A stretch of DNA of 57,031 nt, from the NCBI GenBank assembly GCA_017649745.1, contig JAGCGE010000201.1, forward strand, positions 1-57,031, read 5' to 3'. Within the stretch, counting starts at the first letter, position 1. Each line of letters starts with the position of its first letter. The notes under the pieces are model-generated. The model had not been told where the DNA came from. It did no database searches and saw only the letters and a program-made list of their open reading frames with translations. Positions 15,951 to 23,963 of the stretch are shown here, piece after piece. The position numbers were made by a program, and so were the translations under genes. The DNA is from Clostridiales bacterium (GTDB taxonomy: Bacteria > Bacillota_A > Clostridia > Saccharofermentanales > Saccharofermentanaceae).

Positions 15951-16322
15951 TTACTCAATATCTGGGTTCTGACATACCTCAAATTCGTCCTTTTTCTCCA
16001 AATTTTCGAGCTTTTTCTCCAAAATATCAACCCGATTCTGGAGCTCTTTCCGACGCTTTTTGGACGTATAATATCCATAAGTACAGGTCAACTGAAGCAA
16101 GAAAACGGTCCACGTAAGGCTGTTAAGATCCTTCCGGATACTGTTAGTTTTCTTCGTCAAGTCCTTAATTTTACGCGTCCAAATATCTGCATCAATGGCC
16201 AAATTGTCCCAGTTACGGTTCTGCTTTCTCACAAATTTAGCCATCGCTTCGCCCAAAAAGTTGACTTCATCGTCCAAAATATCAAGCTTTCTGAACACTT
16301 TTCCATTCACATTTTTACCCAT
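15951..16322 (-). CDS. Coiled-coil protein, unknown function
   Basis: 123 aa, basic. Residues 1-60 are helical; about 68-86 (LTWTVFLLQLTCTYGYY) is hydrophobic and may be a membrane segment; 88-115 is a heptad-rich coiled coil (ELQNRVDILEKKLENLEKK). AAGGAGG site. It is the last gene before the repeat cluster. No family recognised. Confidence 0.7.
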   Translation of the reverse strand: MGKNVNGKVFRKLDILDDEVNFLGEAMAKFVRKQNRNWDNLAIDADIWTRKIKDLTKKTNSIRKDLNSLTWTVFLLQLTCTYGYYTSKKRRKELQNRVDILEKKLENLEKKDEFEVCQNPDIE

Positions 16323-16334
16323 TTTTGTGCCTCC

Positions 16335-16874
16335 TTATTCATTTTCTTCACAATAATCGATGTACCACATAAGCTGGTACCATAGTTCAATTTCTCTCAT
16401 ATCGTACTTACCGACATCCAAAGTAGGAATATAAAACAACCCACCGTTACCGTTAGGATCATAAGTACGATGGATGATTCTGGAAACACGAACTTTAACT
16501 CCGCTATCCTTAAACCGATAGTTTACGTAAAATATCAACCCGGAATTTTTCATCATGTCCCAGAACCATCTACCACAATCTACGCCATCGAACGACTGCA
16601 TAATATCTTCTGCTTTAATCGATAAGTTGACCATCACTTCTAATAAAGTTATAGGTCCTTCCGGAATATCAACAGTCTGTCCATTGGCCTCAGCCTCGTC
16701 CTTAAAGTCCTCTCTCATGTATTCTACATGCTCGTCCAAATTATCATCACGAGCGATTTGAGGAACAAACGGAACCGAGGCTAAGTATTCAAGTGTTTGA
16801 CTATACATTGACTTCTGCTCATCACTACATACCTTGAACAGGAGCCAGTCATAGTACATTCTAGGTAATATCAT
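16335..16874 (-). CDS. Hypothetical phage protein
   Basis: 179 aa, acidic and rich in Trp, Tyr and Met. It starts MILPRMYYDWLLFKVC, has LASVPFVPQIARDDN and a C-terminal IELWYQLMWYIDYCEENE. The start resembles a conserved gut-phage family with a YYDWLL motif, whose role is unknown to me. No membrane segment or catalytic motif. Good AGGAG site and compact spacing to both neighbours suggest one operon. Confidence 0.7.
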   Translation of the reverse strand: MILPRMYYDWLLFKVCSDEQKSMYSQTLEYLASVPFVPQIARDDNLDEHVEYMREDFKDEAEANGQTVDIPEGPITLLEVMVNLSIKAEDIMQSFDGVDCGRWFWDMMKNSGLIFYVNYRFKDSGVKVRVSRIIHRTYDPNGNGGLFYIPTLDVGKYDMREIELWYQLMWYIDYCEENE

Positions 16875-16885
16875 ACGGCTCCTTT

Positions 16886-17497
16886 CTATACAGTAGCCAT
16901 GTACTCCCTATAAGTCTTGTCGTCCTTCATAATCTCATAGATTGCCGACTCATTCTCATTGTATACGAAGTAAGGGAAGTCATATTCATCATTACCCTCT
17001 TCCGGAATATCACTGAGTTTATTCAGAATCTCATAGCCAATCAGTCGACTTGCATTTACGATCGGCGTTTCTTTATCACCTCTCGTTAATGTACCGCAAC
17101 TGAACAGCCATACTTCCTCCAGACGTGCCTTATGGGAATCAATCAGTTCCATGGCCTCATCCTCATACATGGGATGAATCTTGTTCTCCATCTTAACCAC
17201 CTTGTTACCGGTCGCCTTCTCAACAGCTTGAGCGTAAGACTCGTCCTCGAAGTCCATATCGTCCACCGTTTCAACTTCTTCGTTGTCAATAACGTACTTA
17301 GTCTTAGATTCAACCTTTTTAGCGATCTCGTCCATACGTTCCTCCAGTTTTCCGATCTGCTCTTCGTAGAACATCTCCATCTCGTTCATTTCGTCCTGTA
17401 ACTGCTTAACTTTCTTGTTTGACTTGTATGCGCCTGCACAGAAGCCAACAATACCGCCGAAAGCTGCTCCAATAATGCCTGCTGTAATATTCTTCAT
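16886..17497 (-). CDS. Membrane-anchored coiled-coil protein, unknown
   Basis: 203 aa. Residues 4-24 form a Gly/Ala-rich membrane segment (ITAGIIGAAFGGIVGFCAGAY), followed by a coiled coil at 28-70 and an acidic C-terminal region (VETVDDMDFEDES...). It probably sits in the host membrane with a cytoplasmic domain. Similar anchor-plus-helix proteins recur through this region. Confidence 0.7.
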   Translation of the reverse strand: MKNITAGIIGAAFGGIVGFCAGAYKSNKKVKQLQDEMNEMEMFYEEQIGKLEERMDEIAKKVESKTKYVIDNEEVETVDDMDFEDESYAQAVEKATGNKVVKMENKIHPMYEDEAMELIDSHKARLEEVWLFSCGTLTRGDKETPIVNASRLIGYEILNKLSDIPEEGNDEYDFPYFVYNENESAIYEIMKDDKTYREYMATV

Positions 17498-17513
17498 ACC
17501 TTAATTCCTCCAT

Positions 17514-18128
17514 TTAGTCAAGGTGTACTGGTCTGGGCAAGCTCAAGCCCCAAAGACCTCCTCCAAGTTTAACAACGTCAACACCAGCCAGTGACTTCCA
17601 ACCCCACTTGTTGTGGATCGACTCAATCGGGAAGTTCTTAGCATCATCGATTAAGCCATAGAAGTCAGCTACTGTTACTGCCGGATAGCTCTCAAGGATT
17701 GTAGACATGCAATCAAGAACATCATTCGCTTCTTCTTTGGACTCCCATGCAGCGTCCATGTAACGCCCCATACTGCTCGTCCTAGTAGCTCCTGAAGACT
17801 CTGCACGACGGTTACTTTCCTGCAATGAAGACGCCCAGAATGAACCGTACGCAGTTCTTCCGCTCTTGTCCTTACGATTCCGTTTCTCGCCATATAGAAG
17901 CATGTTAATACCATCTGTAATGACGTCAACAACTGCATTCTTGATTGCTGGGATCACTACGTCAAATATCACGTGCTCCTTGATGTTACCACGCTCTTCA
18001 CTAATGAAGGCTCTGGCAACACGCTTACCCATTCCTTCTTTACGTGCGATCGTCTTAACACCAGCAGGCTTAATATCTTTTATACCCTCACGTTCTTTAG
18101 CCGTTTGGGTCATGAATACTTCAGCCAT
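17514..18128 (-). CDS. Conserved hypothetical phage protein
   Basis: 204 aa. The segment GKRVARAFISEERGNIKEHVIFDVVIPAIKNAVVDVITDGINMLLYGE matches a pattern I recognise as common in Clostridia phages: a basic helix, an amphipathic or hydrophobic helix, then a G-E-R/K region rich in basic residues. The C-terminal half carries a helical NDVLDCM...LESYPAVTVADFYGL region. It overlaps the preceding gene by eight bases. Function unknown. Confidence 0.75.
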   Translation of the reverse strand: MAEVFMTQTAKEREGIKDIKPAGVKTIARKEGMGKRVARAFISEERGNIKEHVIFDVVIPAIKNAVVDVITDGINMLLYGEKRNRKDKSGRTAYGSFWASSLQESNRRAESSGATRTSSMGRYMDAAWESKEEANDVLDCMSTILESYPAVTVADFYGLIDDAKNFPIESIHNKWGWKSLAGVDVVKLGGGLWGLSLPRPVHLD

Positions 18129-18459
18129 GTTGTTCTCCTTTCAAAATATCATCGAAGTTTACCTGGTGATAGCTGCTCATAGGCGGCAAATCACTAGATG
18201 CTGGAATATCAGCCTCTAACTGCTGATACATTTCAAATATCTTCCATGAAGGAAGACTACGAATGTAATCCTTGGCTACTCCTGATGAAGCAATATCAAC
18301 AAGAGTTTGCCGAAGGTTTTCGTCAAGTCTTCCCCCTGGCTTTTTTGCAGATTGAAATATCATGTATACCTGACGGTCAGGCATTCTCGACACTTTCTCC
18401 TGCCACGTCCCTTCCGGATACATCTGCCGAACTTTCGCTCTCATTTCCTGATTCGTCAT
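18121..18459 (-). CDS. Hypothetical protein
   Basis: 112 aa. The start has GAGGAAG 8-9 bases upstream and lies inside the preceding gene, giving an 83-base overlap. Helical, with MRAKVRQMYPEGTWQEKVSRMPDRQVYMIF. Its last codons (DILKGEQHG) double as the ribosome site of the next gene. No family recognised. Confidence 0.6.
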   Translation of the reverse strand: MTNQEMRAKVRQMYPEGTWQEKVSRMPDRQVYMIFQSAKKPGGRLDENLRQTLVDIASSGVAKDYIRSLPSWKIFEMYQQLEADIPASSDLPPMSSYHQVNFDDILKGEQHG

Positions 18460-18688
18460 GCTTTTCTTCCTCCTCAGTAATGAACATCTGAATATCTTTG
18501 ATGTCTACCTTATCATAGTTGTTAATGATAGGAGCGAGGGATACTCCCAAAGAGTAAACAGACCTCTTCGGGATTCTATCGCCATCGTTACCATTCTTAA
18601 TCGCCTTATAGGAGATCTGCTCAGGAAACCCCTCCGGAACTTCAACAACCTTTGTCAAATGCACATCGATCTCATGAATAACCTTCAT
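18377..18688 (-). CDS. Hypothetical protein with acidic tail
   Basis: 103 aa. An N-terminal strand-rich part (MKVIHEIDVHLTKVVEVPEG), then a Glu/Ser-rich disordered tail from about residue 70 that overlaps the next gene in another frame. Good AGGAGG site. The disordered tail may exist mainly because the downstream gene constrains it. Confidence 0.6.
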   Translation of the reverse strand: MKVIHEIDVHLTKVVEVPEGFPEQISYKAIKNGNDGDRIPKRSVYSLGVSLAPIINNYDKVDIKDIQMFITEEEEKHDESGNESESSADVSGRDVAGESVENA

Positions 18689-18699
18689 ACTCCGCCTCC

Positions 18700-19689
18700 T
18701 TATTCATAAACGTTTTTGTAATCTGTCTTGTTCAAATCTATGATAGCCTGGTTGATCTTACCTTCAATGTTCTCGTAATTGAAGTCAACGAAGAAGCAAA
18801 TATCATTGTAGTTAGGATCGTCAACCTCAATAATCTCATACTGAACCTGAGACTTGCCTCTTTCAGGCTTAAACACAATACCAAGGTTAGCACATTCGTC
18901 TATTTGCTTCTGCTCACATTGCTTGTAGATCTCATTATTAGTTACAACACCATCATGCAATACGGTATCATTTGCCCATTCCATACGCTGTACAATACGT
19001 GCACGGTTATAGTCAGGATTGTGAGGACACCAGAAACCAATACCATGCTCATTAAGACAGTTCTCAGGAGTTAAGTACATTGCATACTTGCTTCCTGCAA
19101 TCTTCTGAGGCCCAATAACAGCGTCGAAGTTATTATCTTCAGGATTACAGAACTCGTAAACCTCGATCTCGTTACCGTTCTTGTCTTCTCTTGTCTTACC
19201 AGACTTCTTTAAACCATAGTACAACTCGTTATACTGATCCTCAGTCAGGATCTCTTTGGCTTTCTTCTTTCTCCAATTACTTAGAGCAGTCTCTGCTGCC
19301 AACGCTGCGCTTAAGTTACGGATCTCCTTACGTGCGTTGTGTACTGAGAACACGAAACAGAAGACAGAACCTGCGAACGTGATAGCAGGCCAGATGTAGC
19401 TCTTACAAATATCACGAGCACACAAGCGTATCTCTTTCTTCTCCGTCTTCTCAAGCTCTTCCTGACGCATCTCACGCTCAGGACCTTCCTCCATAGCCTC
19501 TACTTCGTCCCACAACGCATCCAGACGCTTTCTAAGGTCCGTTGCTCTGTGAGTGGCCTTAATTGTGGCTTTGACCGTTAAAGCGACTGTAGCGCCTTCT
19601 AGAGCCAATCCAGCGGCCGTTGCGATCTCGCTTTTGTGTGTCTTGACAAACACCTCGGTCATCTTTACCATGTGTTTGAACCTAATCAT
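18700..19689 (-). CDS. Membrane protein of a gut-phage family (DUF6353-like)
   Basis: 329 aa from MIRFKHMVKMTEVF, which has GGAGG nine bases upstream. KTHKSEIATAAGLALEGATVAL near 15-40 and a second hydrophobic stretch, WPAITFAGSVFCFVFSV near 100, suggest two membrane segments flanking a charged coiled coil. The C-terminal half (NNEIYKQCEQ..., FFVDFNYENIEG) is soluble. It resembles the paralogue at 22181-22924 in plan: KTHK start, membrane segments, KKK helix and a late FFF(Y)VD box. The family name is from memory. Confidence 0.65.
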   Translation of the reverse strand: MIRFKHMVKMTEVFVKTHKSEIATAAGLALEGATVALTVKATIKATHRATDLRKRLDALWDEVEAMEEGPEREMRQEELEKTEKKEIRLCARDICKSYIWPAITFAGSVFCFVFSVHNARKEIRNLSAALAAETALSNWRKKKAKEILTEDQYNELYYGLKKSGKTREDKNGNEIEVYEFCNPEDNNFDAVIGPQKIAGSKYAMYLTPENCLNEHGIGFWCPHNPDYNRARIVQRMEWANDTVLHDGVVTNNEIYKQCEQKQIDECANLGIVFKPERGKSQVQYEIIEVDDPNYNDICFFVDFNYENIEGKINQAIIDLNKTDYKNVYE

Positions 19690-20203
19690 TACATTCTGCC
19701 TCCTTAGTCTTAATATCAATCAATTTGTTAAGGTACCAAATTGCCTTTTTCAGATCTTCTACGCCGTTCTTGTGTTTCCAACGGCATGTGTACTTAAGAG
19801 CATTCGCCGTACACACTGCTTCCATACCTTTAAGGTCTTCTGTAAATGCTCCAATAACATCAATGACTTCAATACCCTGTCTCGACTGGTAATGAGCCGG
19901 ATGGTTGACGTTGTCTGTCTCCTGTTTCTCTTCACCTACAAAGAAAGACTCAATTTCGCCAAATGAGTAACTATCTCTTATGCCATCTCCGGTTTCAATA
20001 TAAACCATGTTCTCTTCTGTGTTTAAATATACACCAAGTACATCAAAGCCATACGTTAACTTGTGAAACGTAGTAACTGACTGTAAATAATGCATGCTAT
20101 CCGGGATTATTGTTCTGCTAAAAGTAACAACCGGGCCATCCCACATAACACCATACTCAGCTTTGCCTTGCTTAAATATTGTTGACATTATACCTTTCGC
20201 CAT
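19682..20203 (-). CDS. DUF3310-domain protein with N-terminal extension
   Basis: 173 aa. The C-terminal 75 residues are a DUF3310 domain: VNHPAHYQ, IEVIDVI, then a helix ending ALKYTCRWKHKN and DLKKAIWYLNKLI. Phage DUF3310 proteins are often labelled nucleotide kinase-like, without firm biochemistry. The first 95 residues are an unrelated strand-rich part. A promoter-family element lies upstream at 20251-20276, so this gene may head its own transcript. Confidence 0.75.
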   Translation of the reverse strand: MAKGIMSTIFKQGKAEYGVMWDGPVVTFSRTIIPDSMHYLQSVTTFHKLTYGFDVLGVYLNTEENMVYIETGDGIRDSYSFGEIESFFVGEEKQETDNVNHPAHYQSRQGIEVIDVIGAFTEDLKGMEAVCTANALKYTCRWKHKNGVEDLKKAIWYLNKLIDIKTKEAECND

Positions 20204-20237
20204 TCAATTGCCTCCTTAAAAAATTTATAGGAACTGC

Positions 20238-20552
20238 CTATTTAGCGTTCCTATAAGAGTCTGTGCGTTTCTTGCGCTTCTTCGCACCGTCCAGAATGTC
20301 ATCACGAATGCCCATAGACCGTCTCCCGTCTATGAGCGCGTTCTGGATCTGTGTCTCATTCTGGGCCATTTTAATGCGCTCCTGGACATGTTGAGAATAT
20401 CCAAGCTCTCTTGCGCATGTTAAGGCCTCGTTAATCTTCTGTTTCAACGGCACATTGCGTACTCTATCCGGCGTACTAGCAGTCCCCAGTTTCCTCGCTG
20501 TTTGTTTCTTCGTTACGCACTCTTGCATGAGGCGGTTCAAATCTTCGTCCAT
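20238..20552 (-). CDS. Hypothetical basic protein
   Basis: 104 aa, helical, with a Lys/Arg-rich end (DGAKKRKKRTDSYRNAK). The final codons contain a promoter-family element, so the basic tail may be shaped by that DNA signal. It overlaps the upstream gene by 77 bases. Ribosome site GGAG about ten bases before the ATG. No family recognised. Confidence 0.55.
   Translation of the reverse strand: MDEDLNRLMQECVTKKQTARKLGTASTPDRVRNVPLKQKINEALTCARELGYSQHVQERIKMAQNETQIQNALIDGRRSMGIRDDILDGAKKRKKRTDSYRNAK
20251..20276 (-). promoter_or_regulatory. Promoter-family element inside a gene end
   Basis: Minus strand CGCAA, spacer with A2 and C7, then CTTATAGG. Lies in the last codons of the 104-aa gene and 48 bases before the DUF3310 gene. 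Confidence 0.5.
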
Positions 20553-20760
20553 CGTCCAAAGTCTCCTTTTTCTTAAGTTTTATACGGATTTCATCGTCTT
20601 CTGTCCACATTGTAAGGACAAAATCGTCCGGATTCTGGAAAACTCCCTTGATTAGGGACTGCTTTTTGGGCTTTTGAGGCTTCAAAACGGCCTCAGAATA
20701 TCTACAATAGAGCTTTGCGGCCGCTCTTTCTGCTATTTTATCGTACATTCGATTAAACAT
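20476..20760 (-). CDS. Hypothetical protein
   Basis: 94 aa. Starts MFNRMYDKIAERAAAKLYCRYSEA, a helical segment, then FVLTMWTEDDEIRIKLKKKE strands. ATG overlaps the stop of the zinc-ribbon gene before it (GATGTTTAA), indicating coupling. The end overlaps the next gene by 77 bases in another frame. Function unknown. Confidence 0.6.
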   Translation of the reverse strand: MFNRMYDKIAERAAAKLYCRYSEAVLKPQKPKKQSLIKGVFQNPDDFVLTMWTEDDEIRIKLKKKETLDDGRRFEPPHARVRNEETNSEETGDC

Positions 20761-20947
20761 CGCCTTCTTCTACCTCCTTAGGTACAAAATCAGCCTTGTT
20801 TTGCATCCAATTTTCGAGTTCTTTACCACACAGAGGGCATAAATCTTCAGGATTTTCGCACATTTTTAGTGTAACACGGTAATTACCGCAATATTCTCCT
20901 CTAGTAAAGAACGCTCCACATCTGTCACATTGATAAGCCCTTGCCAT
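20753..20947 (-). CDS. Small zinc-ribbon protein
   Basis: 64 aa from MARAYQCDRCG. Two CxxC knuckles are visible, CDRC at 7-10 and CPLC at 37-40, with two further Cys (20, 30) between. This would fold as a rubredoxin- or ribbon-like zinc site. The start at 20947 follows GGAGAAAAGAA; a longer reading to 20971 would run through the stop codon and ribosome site shared with the upstream gene. Possible nucleic-acid or protein binder. Confidence 0.75.
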   Translation of the reverse strand: MARAYQCDRCGAFFTRGEYCGNYRVTLKMCENPEDLCPLCGKELENWMQNKADFVPKEVEEGDV

Positions 20948-20967
20948 TTCTTTTCTCCTTTCAAATA

Positions 20968-21741
20968 TCACTTGCCAAATCCTTCAATAAAGTAGTCATA
21001 AACCATCATTGAAGTGGCTTCTCCACGGAATTCATCGCCACAATAGTCATAATTACTACTTATTTGTGTCTGTTTTGGCAGTTTAGGTGTGTCCATAATG
21101 AACTCAATCAACTCATTATGGTTAGTTCCGTACCTACATTCTCTATTAATGGTGTCTTCTACCTTCTTAACGTCTCCTAATACACAATACAATGTTGCGC
21201 CATTCTTCATGTAAATATCAACACAACGTCCGATGTCAGAAGGTGATCCACCACACCATGCCGTACCAAGAGCCACCAAATATCTGTCTACACCATATGG
21301 ATCGGTTACAATGCGTATGCCTGTTCGCTCATCTGTACGAGAAATATCAACAAGTTTACGCTGCTGAGAGTTCTTAGCCGTATACGCCCGATAGTCTGTA
21401 CCGATCTTAAACGCATGCGTACCGTTAACTTCACACTTGTAATATCCAGGCTTTCCTTTGCCATAACCATTTGCTACAGGAGTCTTAGGCGTCGGCGTAG
21501 GACTTGGAGTAGGAGATGGTGTGGGTGTAGGTGTAGGTGTCGGTTCTGGTGATGGCGTAGGAGTAGGTGTAGGAATATCAGTCGGTGTGGGTGTTGGCGT
21601 ACTAGTAGGCGTCAATGTAGCCACCTGAGTTGGTGTAGGAGAAATATCAGTCTCCTTTGAGCCAGGTTTAGTCTTTGCCAGTATGATTACTGCTATCGCT
21701 ACAATTACGATCTCTAATGGGATTAATAGATGTTTCTTCAA
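20968..21741 (-). CDS. Membrane-anchored surface protein with Pro-Thr linker
   Basis: 257 aa from a TTG start eight bases after GGAGG; no ATG fits. Residues 3-22 ([20 protein letters not shown]) form an N-terminal anchor. Residues 30-85 are a [10 protein letters not shown]-rich extended linker. The C-terminal domain (~90-257) contains [32 protein letters not shown] and ELIEFIMDT, resembling the double-psi beta-barrel (3D-like) domains found in Clostridia phages. It would span the wall of a Gram-positive host and could alter the surface of infected cells, for example in superinfection exclusion; that role is inference. Confidence 0.65.
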   Translation of the reverse strand: MKKHLLIPLEIVIVAIAVIILAKTKPGSKETDISPTPTQVATLTPTSTPTPTPTDIPTPTPTPSPEPTPTPTPTPSPTPSPTPTPKTPVANGYGKGKPGYYKCEVNGTHAFKIGTDYRAYTAKNSQQRKLVDISRTDERTGIRIVTDPYGVDRYLVALGTAWCGGSPSDIGRCVDIYMKNGATLYCVLGDVKKVEDTINRECRYGTNHNELIEFIMDTPKLPKQTQISSNYDYCGDEFRGEATSMMVYDYFIEGFGK

Positions 21742-21773
21742 ATATCATTCCTCCTTCGAAAAGAAAAAAGAAA

Positions 21774-21788
21774 GAGGCATTACGCCTC
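21774..21788 (-). terminator. Intrinsic terminator
   Basis: GAGGCGTAATGCCTC hairpin with a following TTTCTTTTTTCTTTT on the minus strand. It overlaps the stop codon of the 105-aa gene. Confidence 0.85.
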
Positions 21789-22097
21789 TCCCTCCTTAAC
21801 TTCCGTGTTCGCCGGTGCCTCAGGCTTCTTCTCCTCAGCCGGAGCTTCCGTCTTAGCCTTCTTGTCCTTTCTGTTCTCCTTCCAGGTCTTGATCTTTTCC
21901 TTAGCGAAGCCGACAATCTGTCTGCCTGCCGTAAAAGCACCATACCCAGCGGATACCAGAAGGGCTCCAACGCCAATCTTCTCTCCGACCGTGAGACCTT
22001 CCTTAGTCTCCGGTGTTACGTCGTTAACGAGGTTTTCCGTAGCCTCATTCTCTTCCGTTACAACAACCTCATTGTTCATCATTTCGTTCTCATTCAT
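21780..22097 (-). CDS. Small membrane protein, acidic ends
   Basis: 105 aa from MNENEMMNNEVV, eight bases after GGAGG. Acidic N-terminus, one membrane segment at about 43-62 (VGALLVSAGYGAFTAGRQIV), then a Lys-rich helix and an Ala/Pro/Glu-rich tail. It forms a self-contained cassette: promoter element at 22153 upstream and a terminator overlapping its stop. No family recognised. Confidence 0.7.
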   Translation of the reverse strand: MNENEMMNNEVVVTEENEATENLVNDVTPETKEGLTVGEKIGVGALLVSAGYGAFTAGRQIVGFAKEKIKTWKENRKDKKAKTEAPAEEKKPEAPANTEVKEGEA

Positions 22098-22152
22098 AGT
22101 GTGTTCCTCCATGTTTTTGAATTATTTAATGTGTTAATGAAGTTAATTCCTT

Positions 22153-22177
22153 CATTAAGAAAGCTGCGAATTTTGCG
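22153..22177 (-). promoter_or_regulatory. Promoter-family element
   Basis: Minus strand CGCAA, 14-base spacer (AATTCGCAGC...), TTAATGAA. Lies 56 bases before the 105-aa gene. Confidence 0.7.
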
Positions 22178-22180
22178 CTT

Positions 22181-22924
22181 TTACCACTTACGTTCTGATG
22201 CCTTTGGTGGCTTACTAAAGAGGATCAACTTGCAAGGTGTACCATCGTCCAAGATGTCTCCTCTAAACGGCCGGATTTCAACCTTTGTGCCATTCCTCCA
22301 ACCAATATCATCGTGTGCCTTACTATACAAGTTACGCTGATCGGAGTGGTCAACGTAGAAGAAGAAATCATTCAAGCTTGCATCATCGAATGTAAGTCTG
22401 TAGTTTAACTCTCCAAGTGCCTTATAGATAGCCGATTCAGTCGTATACACTTCAGCGCCACTATAGTCCTCTTTAAACCAGAACTTGCCAGTGTGTGACT
22501 CCGGAACATTATCAGTCGGGGTCTCAATTGCCTTCTTTTGCACTTCTGCTGCCTTGTCTTCACCTAGAACCTCCTTTTCAGCCTTCTTAATCTTGTCAAT
22601 CTGCGTACTTAAAGCTGCTGCGGTAGCCGTAAGTCCTTCAATCTTCTTTTTCATAGATACGAAGCTTACAGACTGGCATGTGATTGCCGTCGTCCCTGCA
22701 AATATCACAGGAACAAGTTCAGGAAGAGCAACCTTAACGATCTCCTTCTTCGTCAAAGGCGCACCCTTCTCTTCCTCTAAATATCTTCTTTTACGTTCGA
22801 TACGGATGCCAGCTCTGACACCCGTAACTCCCGTAGCTGCCGTCCCAGCGACCCCTGATGCAAATATCAGGCTGTCTTTATGGGTCTTGGCAAACACTTT
22901 GATTAACTCAAAGTAGTTTTTCAT
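22181..22924 (-). CDS. Membrane protein, paralogue of the 18.7-kb gene (DUF6353-like)
   Basis: 247 aa from MKNYFELIKVFAKTHKDSL; the ATG at 22924 has GGAG ten bases upstream, so I reject a GTG three codons earlier. Two membrane segments: 18-40 (LIFASGVAGTAATGVTGVRAG) and about 65-90 (LPELVPVIFAGTTAITC). Coiled coil at 95-130 and a soluble end with NDFFFYVDHSDQRN. It shares layout and short motifs with the 329-aa gene, suggesting an old duplication. Confidence 0.65.
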   Translation of the reverse strand: MKNYFELIKVFAKTHKDSLIFASGVAGTAATGVTGVRAGIRIERKRRYLEEEKGAPLTKKEIVKVALPELVPVIFAGTTAITCQSVSFVSMKKKIEGLTATAAALSTQIDKIKKAEKEVLGEDKAAEVQKKAIETPTDNVPESHTGKFWFKEDYSGAEVYTTESAIYKALGELNYRLTFDDASLNDFFFYVDHSDQRNLYSKAHDDIGWRNGTKVEIRPFRGDILDDGTPCKLILFSKPPKASERKW

Positions 22925-22929
22925 AAATA

Positions 22930-23649
22930 TCACTCTCCTTTCTTTAATTCGCAGTTATAGTTAAGGCATTCCCTTGCCCTAACAAGCCGCAAACGGGCCT
23001 CTAACAAAGGATCAAGCTCGTTCTGAAGCTTCTTGATCTTAGCTTCGAGTTCCTTAAGCTGCTCGTCCATGATCTCGTCAAGAGTTGCCAGAGGATTCGC
23101 ATCATTAACTACCGGCTTCGGAATATCAACAGGAGCAGGCTTCTTTGCAGCCTCGGGAACCTTATCATAAAGCTCCTCGATCTTCTCCTTGTCCTCAACG
23201 TAACGATTAGGCTCTTTAACCGGCTTCTTAACGGGCTCCTCAATATCAACAGTCTTGCCAGATCTGCTAGCATACATGTTGGTAAAGTTGGAACGGTTGC
23301 TTAAGGACAACTCATAGAATATTGCCGGGCTACCATTAATAGTGTTGGGACGTACAGATATCGTACTGTACTCACCAATGTACTTGGACAACAGCCGAAT
23401 GCCGTAGTCGTTCGTTACCTTAACCATACCGTTGTATACCTTTAAGAAGCCGTCCTCGCGGTTTCTCTTATACGGGTAACGGGTTATCGAGAGAGTACCT
23501 TCATCGGTACAGTTCTGTACGAAATGATAATATCCATCCTTATCATTCTTAAGTGCAGACGCGTTATCGCCGAATACTACAACAATAACGTCCTTACCGC
23601 CCTGCTTAGTCGTGCTGATTCTTACTGCATAAGGTTTACCAATGTTCAT
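22930..23649 (-). CDS. Hypothetical protein with C-terminal coiled coil
   Basis: 239 aa. Residues 1-125 form a strand-rich domain (YAVRISTTKQGGKDVIVVVFG...), a Lys/Pro-rich linker follows (130-185), and 190-230 is a coiled coil (LKELEAKIKKLQNEL). Good GGAG site. It ends just before the start of the membrane paralogue. It might tether a soluble domain to that protein. Family not recognised. Confidence 0.65.
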   Translation of the reverse strand: MNIGKPYAVRISTTKQGGKDVIVVVFGDNASALKNDKDGYYHFVQNCTDEGTLSITRYPYKRNREDGFLKVYNGMVKVTNDYGIRLLSKYIGEYSTISVRPNTINGSPAIFYELSLSNRSNFTNMYASRSGKTVDIEEPVKKPVKEPNRYVEDKEKIEELYDKVPEAAKKPAPVDIPKPVVNDANPLATLDEIMDEQLKELEAKIKKLQNELDPLLEARLRLVRARECLNYNCELKKGE

Positions 23650-23689
23650 ACGTTTTCTCCTTTTTATTTGTGTGTGAGTTAAACAAAAA

Positions 23690-23712
23690 GCCAGAGGCGT
23701 TGTGCCTCCAGC
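23690..23712 (-). terminator. Intrinsic terminator
   Basis: GGAGGC/GCCTC stem extended by GCT/GGC pairs, then TTTTTG on the minus strand. It follows the 55-aa gene. Confidence 0.85.
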
Positions 23713-23720
23713 CAGAAACC

Positions 23721-23888
23721 TTACTCCGGATCTTCCTCAGATTCGTACTTCTTATCCTTCTCTTCAAAGTGTATCAACGATGCCTGTTCAAGTTCTTTGA
23801 CTTGTTCGCTATGCGACTTAATCTCAAAGCCTAAACCGATAACGCCCAATACACCAGCAATAATACTGTAAATAGTACTCTTATTCAT
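23721..23888 (-). CDS. Tiny membrane protein (55 aa)
   Basis: 55 aa: MNKSTIYSIIAGVLGVIGLGF gives one membrane segment, then a charged helix EIKSHSEQVKELEQA and an acidic end ESEEDPE. GGAG lies a few bases upstream, a promoter-family element at 23913 and a terminator at 23690. The complete cassette supports a real gene despite the length. Confidence 0.75.
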   Translation of the reverse strand: MNKSTIYSIIAGVLGVIGLGFEIKSHSEQVKELEQASLIHFEEKDKKYESEEDPE

Positions 23889-23912
23889 AAGTTTCTCCTT
23901 TCATATTAGTTT

Positions 23913-23937
23913 CATAAATATCATTGCGATTTTTGCG
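23913..23937 (-). promoter_or_regulatory. Promoter-family element
   Basis: Minus strand CGCAA, 14-base spacer (AAATCGCAATGATA), TTTATGAAA. Drives the 55-aa gene. Confidence 0.6.
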
Positions 23938-23947
23938 ACAAAGCAAA

Positions 23948-23962
23948 GGGGCTTTGCGCCCC
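23948..23962 (-). terminator. Intrinsic terminator
   Basis: GGGGCGCAAAGCCCC hairpin followed by TTTGCTTTG on the minus strand, right after the 129-aa gene. Confidence 0.75.
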
Positions 23963-23963
23963 C

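Noticed and set aside
21717..22340. Plus-strand frames of 207 and 135 codons
   Set aside because: They cover a promoter element, a terminator and two minus-strand genes; their Leu/Ser/Arg-rich translation looks like antisense.
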